64,000 nucleotides of DNA from Carposina sasakii (GCA_014607495.2 CP053173.1:62001-126000); one strand, 5' to 3'. Numbered from the stretch's first letter, positions 53,680 to 64,000 are shown. Notes: generated from the letters alone by a model not told the origin. A program made the numbers and translations.

Positions 53680-53908
53680 TTCACTATGGGTGCGCCCACC
53701 ACCGGGCCCTACACCCTCCACTGACTCTCGGATCTGATAACTCATAACTGCGAAAACAGGCACTTGCACTAACTACAATCGCCACGAGAAACCAGACCCG
53801 AGCACCTAGCATGCAAGACAATACATTGCACTATTCCGAAATCAAAGAGAGGCAATCCGAGGGTCAGTGGAGGGTGTAGGGCCCGGTGGTGGGCGCACCC
53901 ATTGTGAA
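53680..53908. mobile_element. foldback element, 229 bp, related to the palindrome arms
   Basis: Ends TTCACTATGGGTGCGCCCAC and GTGGGCGCACCCATTGTGAA. The inverted repeat is about 60 bp and includes CACCGGGCCCTACACCCTCC. The interior (GAGCACCTAGCATGCAAGAC) matches 2640-2660 in the giant palindrome (AAGCACCTAGCATACAA), and the flank TATTAGGCGTTACAATTCGG matches 63-82. So the palindrome arms contain a relative of this element. Confidence 0.78.
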
Positions 53909-54624
53909 TTTAAAATATCTGTAAAATATTCATTTAATTTCTGTTTATTATCTAGTCTATTGACATTTTGTCTAAGAGTACAAAAGCCTTTACTACAGGT
54001 TAAAAAGAAATCTAGTCTCACTAAACTAAACCGATCATCTTTCTGCCCTTAGCCCATTTTTATAAGGTCGGCGCAATATGTTTTCCTTCGAAATCGACTG
54101 CCTGTCAACTCCAACCCCCCTTCGGATATAATAGCTTAGTAACAATTTTGGAATATTAAAACTTGTACATGAAATAAATTCAGTGGTCGACCGATATTGT
54201 CAAAAACTTATCTCCCTTCACAATAATGTGGCTTAGCAACTATTAAATAATTATCAAAGTTATTTTCTGTTTATATAAGTAAAATTTAGTTATAAAGTCT
54301 AAGACACACTAGAAAACTAATTAGACTGAGCTCTAATCTAGCCAAGCACAGTGTTTTGTTTACAAAGTTCACAGGTGAGTTCGCTTCGTATTCGCTGCAT
54401 AGTTCCAAAACAGATTTAACTTAAATGGATGTCGCAATAAAGATTTTTTCAACATTCTTGCTCATAAAGTGGTACTTACCGCATGGATTTTAGATACGAA
54501 ATGTAACTTATTACCCATATCTACATTAACGACGTTTATAACTGTACAATAGTGGATTTTCATACTTACTCTACCTTACGGATCACTTTACCGCACTAGT
54601 GCTGTAATTGAAATAATCACACTG
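53909..54624. other. interval with two repeat scraps, no gene
   Basis: A LINE 3'-end scrap (GTCGGCGCAATATG) lies at about 54035-54085. A tail of the second SINE family (TTGTACATGAAATAAATTCA) is at 54140-54182. The rest is unassigned. Confidence 0.45.
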
Positions 54625-54753
54625 GTGATGCTGGACTATAGGCATTTTCTTAGGCGATAAACTAGTAACTTGTTACTGATAATTTACATCTGTCACCGCT
54701 ATACTAAACGTGGCTGTGGGATTTCCTTTCCTCTCCCTCCTTTTCCTGGGTTC
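54625..54753 (+). repeat. dispersed repeat family C, partial
   Basis: TTAGGCGATAAACTAGTAAC, TACTGATAATTTACATCTGT and CCGCTATACTAAACGTGG follow the family order. Confidence 0.6.
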
Positions 54754-56022
54754 TTGCAGCTCATAGATTACCTCCTAAAGATACCGTTTCCAAAGATTTT
54801 AGTATGAACTCTAGTTCACTGAATTTGGCGGAATACAAAGAAGTGCGGGACGTAACACTGCACTGTGATTGGCTATTTCAAGGTCGCATTGAAAATGGCG
54901 AGGGAAATAGTGATGCGACAAAGTAGAACGTAACTATCTAAGTATCGATATTTTTGCACTTTAAGCGATTTTTATTTTATCGATATCATTTTATTTTACA
55001 TACATACATATTCACACTTCTGTTCAATTAAGATTAATTTAGAAGGTCTCTGCGATTAAATTCATGTTTGCTTGAGTTGACAGAATTTTATTCCAATAAC
55101 ATTATGTAAGAAAACAACTACAAACTTCAATAAATTTCAGTACGAAATTTGATATTATACCAATTCGCCCCGTTTTACAGTACACAATGTTTGCTATTAT
55201 TTTTACCCAGCTGCGGCAAGACCAAAAAGGTATAATAATTTTAGCAGACCTAAATTTATAGGTGTGTTCGCGGCTAAACTCGATTTTTTAATATGATCCG
55301 GGTGACAGACTACATTTTCTAGTAAAAATTATATACGTTGGTCACTAGGATGTTTGAAAGCAAATCCTGAGTTTAAAAATATAATAATAACAGAATCAAT
55401 ATTAATAAGTAAAGCGAAAACGTTGTGCACTAGAAATACTTTTTATTAAATAATATATCGAAATACTCTAATATGGCCAAACGACCATATATAAAATATT
55501 TTATTCTATTGTTATCGATACAAAGTCGATTACGTTATACATTCACTTCACTAGCTCACGACGTACTATTACTGTTGACAGTGACAGTGACGTTGACATA
55601 TGTAAGACAGTGACAACAATAGTGATTAATGTGTTGAGGAAAAGAGACGACATATTGTAGTGCGATTATTGACCAGTATAAACTGATCTCTGCGTCCATT
55701 GAAAAAAACATAAATAAGAAAATTTAATTTACTTACCGGTGAAATGTTATGCCATCTTTTTTGTAACTTGACGTCTTAGCGTTCTTTCCACACCATTTCA
55801 CGGAACAAGAACCCATGATGACACGGTTATTTAATGAAAAGTAATAAGTTTTTAAATAAAAACAATGCAATTTACACGCACGTGCGCACGGGTCATTAAC
55901 TTGGTAACTGACTGGGGCTAGCTTTCCGAGCGCGGAATTATATACAACCCAGATACAGTATGAGTGGCGCGCGTATTTTATCCTGTATGAGGTATCTTTA
56001 GGAGGTAATCTATGTTGCAGCT
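54754..56022 (-). mobile_element. second P-like DNA transposon, 1253 bp with 24-bp TIRs and 8-bp TSD
   Basis: The element proper is 54762-56014. It begins CATAGATTACCTCC and ends with the perfect 24-bp inverse (55991-56014). The flanks 54754-54761 and 56015-56022 are both TTGCAGCT, an exact 8-bp target duplication. About 200 bp inside the right end, on the reverse strand, is a THAP first exon. The TIR starts with CA as in canonical P elements and differs from that of the element at 35713, so it is a different family. No second THAP exon or transposase core was recognised; it looks like a deletion derivative. Confidence 0.9.
55737..55816 (-). pseudogene. THAP first exon (orphan) of P-like element
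   Basis: On the reverse strand ATG at 55816 opens MGSCSVKWCGKN, with C4 and C9 forming the CX4C half of a THAP finger. It ends ...DGITFH plus CG at a GTAAGT donor (55731-55736). The donor lies at the same codon and phase as in the THAP gene at 37093. The expected next exon (starting Phe-Pro, with Trp, CX2H and AVP) is not found before the left TIR; the one candidate acceptor near 55365 leads to an early stop. A TATATAAT sequence at about 55937-55944 could be a core promoter. Judged a broken transposase gene. Confidence 0.8.
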
Positions 56023-56829
56023 GTACTTGTTCAGGATTTCAGTATTTACCTTGTTGTCACTCACATCGTGTGTATGTGTTTATTCTAGACAAATCTAGGT
56101 CTCTGTTTAGAACCCACATCAAAGTCCGGAGCAGTACGCCCGGTTCGTCCGGACGAACTAAATTTGTTGGTCACTTGTTTGTTTAAGCTCAATTAGGTAC
56201 CTGTACAAGGACGTGCTAACATTGGGCCGTTTAGTTTTTGCGTCAAAATTGAAATGCTTGCTGATTTTATCGGAAGGTGATTTAAATTAAACCTACGTAG
56301 TCTTTGGTTTTTTATTCATTTTAAATGTGTTTCATTTCCAAGCCCTAAATTTTAAATCACAAACTATTGATAAATGTGATATTTAAAATTTTTAATTCCT
56401 AATATTTAAATCTCAATCTCTCTTTATAATTTACTTTACATTTTTATCACAATAGAACATGACTTAAATACCTAATTATTTAGATGTTCGAAATTAATAT
56501 AATACCTTAGTAATATTATCCACTTAGTTTAAGAAAGTTTTTGATACGAGTGCAAAATAACCAACAGTCCTAACAATAATTAATGTGTCTAGTACCTAGT
56601 ACAAAAGAGTTAGCAACTCTAAACACTAGTCCTCGCTCTACAATATTCACGGAGATAGCAAAGTCGAAGGTTATGGAACTCAGGGAGAACAAACACGTCG
56701 TGTTCCAAATTAGTGAACTGGGCTACAGCGGTACAAAATAGGACTTCGAAAATATCTCGAATATACAGACGTTGAAAAGGCCTCGTATATCAGTGATCAG
56801 AGAGCGTATTTAACGTGCGGTAAGACGTA
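56023..56829. other. interval without recognised gene
   Basis: AT-rich, no reading frame or repeat partner recognised. Confidence 0.4.
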
Positions 56830-56954
56830 TTAACACAATCAGTGCCGGTGACTACGTATTTTCGTATTCAAAGCTTTCTAGAGGTTCCGGTACTAAGCAT
56901 TGAGCTATACCTAATGTCGGTACCCTTAGAAAATCTGCCGGCAGCGAATGTGTT
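56830..56954. mobile_element. piggyBac-like MITE, ~125 bp
   Basis: TTAACACAATCAGTGCCGG at the left pairs with CCGGCAGCGAATGTGTT at the right. It shares the right half with 23430-23538. TTAA is kept only on the left. A CCGCCGCCGCG patch follows outside the element. Confidence 0.55.
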
Positions 56955-56966
56955 CCAGCCTACCGC

Positions 56967-57290
56967 CGCCGCCGCGTTATCGCGTCGTTGTGTTGTATTG
57001 AACCAGGGGTATAATTTAACAAAAATTTGTAGTTGCACCGAAACTGAAACGGGACGAAGTAATAATCACTTAACGGTGACGTAATTAGACACATTTCAGC
57101 ACGAGACAGATATTTGTATATTTCGGCAATTTTTTTTTTGCGGTGTTGCGAATAGACTTCGCTACAAAAATGTCAGCTTCCTGGAGCGGACGTATCGATC
57201 ACGAATCTCTATAGGTTCCATCGAGTAATAATATTACATATACAATTAGTTACATTACAAATAGTCTATGGCCTCTGTGTTGTTTCTTAA
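56967..57290. other. interval without recognised gene
   Basis: Forward frames here show no domain. Nothing recognised. Confidence 0.35.
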
Positions 57291-57437
57291 GGTAAGTTTA
57301 GACTACGATATTATACACCGTACACTCAGTATATACACCGAGTGCCTCTTTATAAACGCGAGCGTATCTAATTGCAAAACTAGAGGTACCTATATCTTAT
57401 ATATACTAAGTGTACAATGTCGTAGTCTAAACTTACC
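57291..57437. mobile_element. foldback MITE (family M3), 147 bp
   Basis: GGTAAGTTTAGACTACGA at the left and TCGTAGTCTAAACTTACC at the right, with further imperfect pairing (ACCGTACACTCAGTATATA against TATATACTAAGTGTAC). Confidence 0.75.
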
Positions 57438-57753
57438 ATTACACTTTATTATGTAACCATTTGAAGATTTTAGACAATACATCTTCTGCGCATTAATCTG
57501 TGGTATACTGGAATAAAAAAGAAATCATTGCGCATTGCCGCCCATGTTAGCTGAGCTTAATGATCAAAGGTACCCGCATGTAAAGCCAGCCACCCGTGCG
57601 GATTGGGGTGGAGATACTCGTATTGCACCCTAAAATCTGTATTTTCAGTGTGATTATGTGCTGAAAAATAAGGTATGAAGAAAACGGCACTTTTCAGTTT
57701 GTATGCTCGAGGAAAAACGGATTGAGAAATTGCATATTAAGTGGCCATCTATC

Positions 57754-58015
57754 ATCATCATCATCAGCCTATTGCAGTCCACTGCTGGACGTAGGCCTCC
57801 TCTAGGGCACGTCACAAGGCTGCCATGGGGGGTATTTGCCCATAGTCACTACGCTGGGCAGGCGAATTGGTGACCGCAGTTTGTATTTTGGACTATATTG
57901 TCAACACGGGAGACGCTGCTGCCCACCTCCCGGAAACCCTTAATTGCTTCATACGATACCCACGGGCAGACATGGGGTGGTACGAATTATACTCTGCCGG
58001 CACCACGCGGCCATC
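57754..58015 (+). mobile_element. RTE-type LINE 3' tail (family D), full copy
   Basis: CATCATCATCATCAGCCTAT to GCCGGCACCACGC. The flanks GGCCATCTATC and GGCCATCCATC may be an 11-bp target duplication with one change. Confidence 0.7.
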
Positions 58016-58175
58016 CATCAAATATAGTTTAATCAAAGAAACCATTTCAGTAAAATTAGAGATTAATTTCCACTTAGTTAAGTTTTTTTATAAGCGTGTC
58101 CCATGCCAAGGTTTCAATCCACCGTCATTCTTATACTAATGCCTACATTCTGCCGTAAAAGAGAACAGAACTTAG

Positions 58176-60673
58176 CACGGACATATTTCATCATCATCAT
58201 TTACAGCCCTGAGAAGTCCACTGTTGGACATAGGCCTCCCCCAACAACCTCCACTCCGACCGGTCGGAAGCAGCCTGCATCCAACCGACGCCCGCAACCT
58301 AAATCCGTCCAGCGAGTGGCCTTCCCACGCTGCGCTTGCCTATACGTGGTATCCACTCTAGAACACTCCATCGGCCATCAGTTCTTCGAGCTATGTGCCC
58401 TGCCCACCACTTCAGCTTGCTGGACCGTTCAAATCTTTGTATATCTCCTCATTTCTGATTCGATCACGCAGAGAGATCCCAAGCATAGCTCTCTCCATCG
58501 CTCGCTGTGCGATCCTGAGCTTTTTTATGAGGCACATAGTTAGAGACCACGTCTCGGCACCGTAGGTCATCACCGGCAGCACGCACTAGTTGAATACCTT
58601 CGTCTTTAAGGACTGGAGTATCTTGGACACAAATAAGCTTCGTAGTTTCCCGAACGCTGCCCAGCCGAGTTGGATTCGCCGAGTTACCTCCTTCTCAAAG
58701 TTGGACTTACCTAGTTTGACCGTCTGTCCCAGGTAAACATACTCGTCAACAACTTCAAGTATCGAGCTCCCAACCAGTACAGGAGTGGGCGGCACATGGA
58801 CGTTCGACATGATCTTCGTCTTGTCCATGTTCATCTTCAGGCCCACCTGTTGGGAGACTCGATTGAGGCCATCGAGCATTGTGCTTAGATCCTTCGGCGA
58901 TTCTGCCATGACCACGATGTCGTCTGCGAACCGAAGGTGAGTGATGTATTCGCCATTGATATTGATGCCGAGTCCTTTCCATTCGAGAAGCTTAAAGGTG
59001 TCTTCCACTGCATTGGTGAAGAGCTTCGGAGAAATAACATCTCCTTGTCTCACTCCCCTCTGCAAAGAAATCGGCTCAGTGTTCCGCTCCTGTACTCGTA
59101 CCGACATGGTGGCATTGCTGTATAAACACTTCAGCACTTCGATATATCGATGGTCAATATGGCACCGCTGGAGAGACCGCAACACTGCCCATGTCTCGAT
59201 AGGCCTATAGTCCACGAACGCTAGGCATAGTGGCCGATTATACTCTTCCGTTTTTTGTATGATCTGCCGTAGCGTGTGGATATGATCTATGGTACTAAAC
59301 CCTTTTCGGAAACCGGCTTGTTCGGGAGGCTGGAAGTCATCGAACCTGCAAGCAAGGCGATTCGTGATTACCCTTGAAAACGACTTATAGACATGGCTCA
59401 GAAGCGAGATGGGTCTATAGTTCTTCAGCAAGGCTTTATCGCCTTTTTTAAAGAACAGCACCACCACACTTCTGTTCCATGCTTCCGGCGTTACGCCTTC
59501 AAACAGGACGGAATTGAAGATCTTTCCGCCATGAGGTTGAGGGTATGACCAGTTAGTTTCTGGGGTCTATTTCTACGGTTAGGTCCAAAGAATTTAGACC
59601 CCACCGTGTGGACAGTTTCTACCAGCCTGTTATTTATATCGTCCACTGACGGGGTTTTGAATGTGAACAGATGAGGGTCGGAGTGTAGACTTCACTAGTC
59701 GTGATCTCTCCCGTTTGACATTAATATTCAATGTGCCTCGATTCGGTGATCGCTAACCATGTTGATCACTGAGACATCATTGAATATCCGTCTATCGGTG
59801 GTCAATATGAAGTCTATCTCGTTCCTCGTGTGCTTGTTGGGATGAAGCCAGGTCCATTTCCTATGAGGCGGCTTCTTGAAAATGGAGTTCATCATAAAGA
59901 GTCCCTCCATCTCTAGAAAATCGGCCAGCCTATCCAAATTGTCCCACTTTCAACTCATTCTCACCCCGCTTGCCCAGTTTCGCATTGAAGTCGAAATGAG
60001 TTTTAGAGGTATGTATGGCTGTACTTATGTCCTCATACATCCTCCACCTCGTCATCCGGATGCGTCGAGGTCGGCGCGTATACCTGGATGACCTTCATAC
60101 CTTTTTGATACTCTGAGTATCAGGTATGCTACCCTGCTCCACACACTCGTGATGGATTCGATGCTGTTTACGATCCCCAACACCACCCTGGGACTTATGA
60201 TCACTTTCCCGGTGGTAGAGTAAGTAGATTTCAGGGTTATCGTAACCTCAGATTACAATATCCCACCGCAACTTACTCATTTCCTCTTCCAGCTCATCGA
60301 GCTTTGTGTCCTCCCTCAGCGTGCGCGCATTGTACGTCACCAGCGATAACCCACGCCTATGGTCCATTTTCGTAGCATTAGTCGTCGTACAGTTGGAACA
60401 TTCTTAGCATGGCTCCGGCACTTGACCGGCGCCTGTCGGACACGCCAGTGTCGCCTCCGGAGCCGCCGGGCACTTGGGGACTTCCTATGGGGGGGGTTTG
60501 GACCGTAACCCGCCACGCTGGTCCAATGCGTGTTGGCGGGTGGCCAGAGCCTCGTTTGTTGTTCTGCATGCACCGCGAGCAGGTGAGGATGGCTTGGGTC
60601 CCGTTAGAAGTTATATGGGACGCCATACACCCCTTAGAAGTTATATGGGACCCCATACACCACGGACATATTT
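58176..60673 (-). mobile_element. RTE-clade LINE insertion with 13-bp TSD
   Basis: CACGGACATATTT occurs at 58176-58188 and again at 60661-60673, an exact 13-bp target duplication enclosing 2472 bp. On the reverse strand the insert runs from a 5' leader through endonuclease and reverse transcriptase to a 3' end of ATGATGATGA repeats. Near the 5' end a 30-bp unit (TAGAAGTTATATGGGAC-CCATACACC) is duplicated at about 60603-60662. Confidence 0.92.
58205..60640 (-). pseudogene. RTE LINE endonuclease/reverse transcriptase, decayed
   Basis: Pieces of one protein are readable on the reverse strand in several frames. First comes an N-terminal leader ending MLRMFQLYDD (60378-60656), then an endonuclease start SLVTYNARTL near 60340. 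Next is HFDFNAKLGKRGENELKVG near 59950-60000 and the endonuclease end KWTWLHP...RNEIDFI...SDHRIEAH (59728-59937). The reverse transcriptase follows (58586-59467) with NYRPISLLSHVYK, GVRQGDVISPKLF and FADDIVVMAE. Motif A is damaged: where RTE proteins have a KAFD stretch after Phe-Val-Asp-Tyr, this copy reads FVDYRPIETW, a 12-nt net loss at about 59200-59212. With several frameshifts it cannot be active. Confidence 0.9.
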
Positions 60674-60725
60674 ACAAATAATAAAAGTAGATACTTATCT
60701 CCATTCAGAAACATATACCTAAAAT

Positions 60726-60985
60726 ATACATACATACATATAATCACGCCTTTATCCCTTACGAGGTAGGCAGAGCACCAAGGGCCGATAGAACCACATG
60801 GTGCCACTTCTGACTAATTTTGAGAGTTGAGATCTACAAGTTCGGTTAGTAGTGACAGGTGGTCAGCCCATCGCCTACAAAACACCAAGGCCCTCTTGTC
60901 CCTCTACTGACTTGTACAGTATGCCCGGGAAGAGAAGCAGCTGTATTATACTTTTTTTTTCACTCCCAGAGCAGCATAGAAGTAC
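60726..60985 (+). repeat. dispersed repeat family B, full copy
   Basis: ACATACATACATATAATCAC to ACTCCCAGAGCAGCATAGAA. Confidence 0.75.
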
Positions 60986-61682
60986 CTATAATATATAGAT
61001 TAAAAACAGATATTCAACGATAGATTTGATCCTTTTGGAATCTGATACCAAAGTTCATATAATCTACATTATATTTCCCGCCTTTTGTATTTTACAGGCG
61101 CGAAACGATGTGCTACCATTCTCCCATCACTTGTAATTGATTATCCAAGTCTAATCCCTATTAATTTATTAATAATTTTATAATCCCTATTAAAACTCGT
61201 GCGTTTCACCAAATAGTTCCCTTGAATGATGGCGCTAGTTATTATGTGCACGACTGCATTATCAGTGTTACTGCATACAGAAATGTTAGTTCCAAATACA
61301 GGCATTCTATGAAACGGATTAAAATAGATAGGTGATAATACCTCTGTGGCATTATCCAGAAACTCGATTGACCCAGATTATGCCAAATGCTCTTAATACC
61401 GGCAAAATTAAATTATTCCTTTGATGCATTAGTTTTCAAACAATTCTATTATGGTAAATATAATAATAATAATTTGATTGTATGGATTAGCAATGATGAT
61501 TATTAATAATTTTACAATGATAGATCTATCACAGATATATAATTATACATATCCTATAGGCATTAGATATTTGGACATGCGTTTTCTGATAGCAGGGTTG
61601 ACTTGGTGTGGTCTAGAGCACAAAACCAATGACAAATCCTAAGCAAAATTAGTTTCAAAAGAAATTACATTGCGTCAACCCT
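60986..61682. other. interval without recognised gene
   Basis: AT-rich; nothing recognised. Confidence 0.4.
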
Positions 61683-62741
61683 AAAACGAATGGGATCATC
61701 ATCATCTTCCTGCCCTGTTCCCATTTATTTGGGGTCGGCGCAATGTGTACTTTTCTTCCATTCATCCCCCGTTATCTCATTGCTCACTCCCAGTATACGC
61801 ATGTCCTCTCTCACACGGTCCATCCAACATTTCTTTGGTCTACCTCTTTCTTTATACCCATCCACATTCATGCACAACGCTCTCTGTAAAATATGCCTTT
61901 TACCCCGTCGCTTTACATGCCCGTACCAAAGTTACTTCGTAACTTGTCGGCGCAACTTTCAGACTTCCTCTTATATACTAATTTCTTATTTTATCCATTC
62001 TTGTAACTCCACACATCCATCTCAACATTCTCATCTAACTTACATGCAGTCGATTTTCATCCTTCTTCTTTACGGCCCAGGATTCAGATCCATACAAGAC
62101 GACGTCAAATTACGGTCTTGTACACCTTACGGGGAACACGATCATATGCCTTCTCGAGGTCGACAAACATCATGTGCAAGTTTCTGTGGCTGCGTTGATA
62201 CTTTTCGCATAATTGCCGAATTGCAAAAATGGCATATGTCGTTCCTCGACCAGGCATAAAACCGAATTGATTCCGTGAGATTTCACTCTCTTCTCTCAGT
62301 CACCTTCTCCAAATTCTTCATACTGTGTGACATGAGCTTCATTCCTCGGTAACTGTTGCAGTCCTGTACGTCCCCTTATTTTAAAAAATGGGCACTAATA
62401 AACTATAGCACCATTCGTCAGGGATCGTCACTTCTTGCAACAGTTTATTGAAGAATAAAGTCAACCACAAACATCCATCCTCCCTCAAAAACTTCCATAC
62501 TTCAACTGGTATACCATCTGGTCCTACAGATTTTCCGTTTTTCATACTTCGCACTGCCATCCTAACTTCTTCCTTGTTCACCTCTCTCACCAAACCTACA
62601 TTCTCAGGTGGATCTTCTAAAACTCCGCTCCAGACATTTTCCTCATTCATCAATCTCTCAAAATACTCTCTCCATCGTTCTTTAATCTCATCATCTGACA
62701 GAACCCTTCCTGCATCAGCTTTTATACAAAACGAATGGGAT
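61683..62741 (-). mobile_element. internally deleted LINE copy with 14-bp TSD
   Basis: AAAACGAATGGGAT is present at 61683-61696 and at 62728-62741, an exact 14-bp target duplication around a 1031-bp insert. The insert's 3' end (reverse strand) is an ATGATGATG tail. The same 3' end occurs at 17797-17890, with scraps at 13.1 and 54.05 kb. Confidence 0.9.
61760..62700 (-). pseudogene. RTE-like LINE reverse transcriptase, catalytic centre deleted
   Basis: Reverse-strand reading gives an N-terminal linker with MAVRSMKNGKSVGPDGIPVE (62381-62653), then FGFMPGRGT-like and FVDLEKAYDRVPRKVYKTVI (motif A, about 62100-62180). At about 62101-62110 it jumps directly to VLYGSESWAVKKKDENRLHV and MRMLRWMCGVTRMDKIRN (61960-62095), then GRPKKCWMDRVREDMR (near 61800). 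The segment with motifs B and C (YADD) is missing and stop codons interrupt the C-terminal part (for example after KIRN). The clade resembles RTE/Proto2-type insect LINEs. Confidence 0.85.
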
Positions 62742-63310
62742 GAAGGCAGGAATATTATAACATAATTTTATGGATTACCTACCTATATACTTGACAACAA
62801 GTAGATTTTCAAACCAAATGTTGGTTCCTTCATATAGTTTTGTTACCGTACCGAAATCTCCATTAGGCGCGGATTGTCAAATTCGCAAATTGTCTAGCGG
62901 TCGCAATCTGTCAAATTCGCAAACTCTCTGACCCGTACGTGTAGAACAATTGTGGTGCTCTTCATTATATATTTTAAATTTTTGTCCCAATTGCCTGGCG
63001 GTTCCATACACCCTGTATAATTTTATTATAAGATAATAGGATTATAATAAAACTGATGACGCACATCGCTATAGTCATTGTGGATTAGCAACTGGGACAT
63101 AACGTAACTTTGCCGACATTTCTATAGAAAACTTTACAATGCTCTAACAGTTGATATCCACGCATTGTAGATAAGGCTTCTACTGTCTACTTATGCGATT
63201 AGTCATTAGTGCGATTAGTGGTTTATACAAAGTTCATGGTAACCCAACCATGAACTTTTAGCAGGGTTATTTCCATTGTGAAAGCGAGACATACCTAAAC
63301 ATGGTCCATA
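62742..63310. other. interval without recognised gene
   Basis: An isolated MITE end (ATACACCCTGTATAATTT) lies near 63008, and a GTCAAATTCGCAAA doublet at 62876-62926. No gene. Confidence 0.4.
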
Positions 63311-63545
63311 TACAAGGTGTAACAAAAGAGGCATGTTGAGCGAAATACTATGTAAATAGCCCACTATAGAGAACCTATGTAGAAAATTAGTGACTAAAAT
63401 TCAAATATTTATTTTATTTTTACAAATAGTATAGAGAACTCCTAAAAATCTCACGAATGTTCATAGAAACTTCGAAAATAATTTTGAATCTCAACTTTAG
63501 TGAATTGGTGCTACCTATAGAGTATTTTCTTTCATTGCGCTTAAT
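63311..63545. mobile_element. MITE family P, truncated copy
   Basis: TACAAGGTGTAACAAAAGAG, then AATAGCCCACTATAGAGAAC, matches the hairpin arm of 3606-3870. The far end (TTCATTGCGCTTAATA) decays into a TA repeat. Confidence 0.7.
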
Positions 63546-63566
63546 ATATATATATATATATATATG
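63546..63566. repeat. (TA)n microsatellite
   Basis: About ten TA units at the degraded end of the MITE. Confidence 0.9.
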
Positions 63567-63716
63567 TATATTTATTATAATTAGAGACTTTGTACAGTCG
63601 CCTAGAAAAAACCTACATCTATTGAAAAAGTACTATGTAAACGGAACGATCTCGCCACTCCAGACAGACCAATAAGGACTACGTGAGTGGCAAATTGTAA
63701 TATTAATGTACAAATG

Positions 63717-63930
63717 AAAATGTTAAATAAATAAAAAAATAAAAAAAATATTTATAACAACCATATTACAAAGCATTACAGCTTGCGCCAATGCGCCTTG
63801 AAATGTAGATATTATGATAACTTTAACAATTATAATGTGCATTCAAATATCAGATAAAAAATAGGCATGCATGCTCACTCATTCACCATCTCACAGTATC
63901 TCAGACACTCACGACTCACAGACGGCCATG
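63717..63930 (-). mobile_element. 5'-truncated second copy of the 44.2-48.3 kb LINE
   Basis: Reverse complement of 48058-48240: codons for the last residues of ORF2, the stop, and the 3' UTR blocks TTTCAAGGCGCATTGGCGCA and TGCTTTGTAATATGGTT, then an A/T-rich tail. It is cut within the ORF2 C-terminus at GGCCATG (63930). Differences are few, so the two copies are recently related. Confidence 0.88.
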
Positions 63931-64000
63931 TAACTTTGTGACACCATGTATATTTTTAGTCTGTGGAGTAAGCATGAACAGTATATGCTCGTCTAACTCT

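Noticed and set aside
55365..55380. Acceptor AAACTCAG as start of a second THAP exon in the 54.8-kb element
   Set aside because: Joining it to the first exon meets a stop after seven codons and shows no Phe-Pro or Trp motif.
58103..58543. 146-codon forward frame
   Set aside because: Antisense to the C-terminal part and 3' end of the RTE element.
61690..62259. 189-codon forward frame
   Set aside because: It is antisense to recognisable LINE protein sequence.
1..64000. CRISPR array, operon, bacterial promoter or terminator
   Set aside because: No regularly spaced repeats, no compact gene clusters and no ribosome-binding-site pattern; the content is eukaryotic mobile DNA.

Overview
The window looks like repeat-rich, intergenic or heterochromatic DNA from an insect, most probably a moth or butterfly. 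The base composition is AT-rich. There is no bacterial-style gene packing and no long host exon that I can support. The dispersed repeat families and the non-LTR retrotransposon types (RTE, Jockey, Dong/R4) resemble those I know from Lepidoptera. Species is not inferred. Almost everything recognisable is mobile DNA, much of it nested.

Layout. 1-2886 is a giant inverted repeat (arms about 1.43 kb, loop 17 nt) that carries a Tc1/mariner-like MITE and a tRNA-derived SINE in each arm. 2.9-27 kb is a field of MITEs, SINEs, Helitron/Lep1-like pieces and LINE tails, with no gene recognised. 27.9-29.2 kb holds a LINE reverse transcriptase fragment. 29.2-34.4 kb holds two insertions in TTA/TAA microsatellite: a GC-rich non-coding element and an apparently intact Dong/R4-type retrotransposon with a 1447-residue ORF. 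34.7-38.9 kb is a decayed Jockey-type LINE split by a 1.6 kb DNA transposon with an 8-bp target duplication. That transposon contains two exons encoding a complete THAP zinc finger (P-element superfamily signature). 44.2-48.3 kb is a nearly intact two-ORF Jockey-like LINE with one premature stop; the 3' end of a second copy lies at the right window edge. 48.7-49.5 kb is a miniature LTR element (TRIM-like). 54.8-56.0 kb is a second P-like element with its own TIRs, 8-bp target duplication and one THAP first exon. 58.2-60.7 kb is a decayed RTE LINE with a 13-bp target duplication. 61.7-62.7 kb is another internally deleted LINE with a 14-bp target duplication.

How the parts relate. The coding elements are autonomous or formerly autonomous parasites, not a host pathway. 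The most interesting observation is the pair of unrelated-TIR, THAP-bearing elements. Both split the THAP domain at the same place and phase (after the Thr-Phe-His of the first exon). One of them retains a complete two-exon THAP-only reading frame of 115 codons without a recognisable transposase catalytic domain, an arrangement that recalls truncated P-element repressors. The whole-element structures come directly from sequence (TIRs and target duplications). Family names come from established knowledge. The repressor idea is inference.
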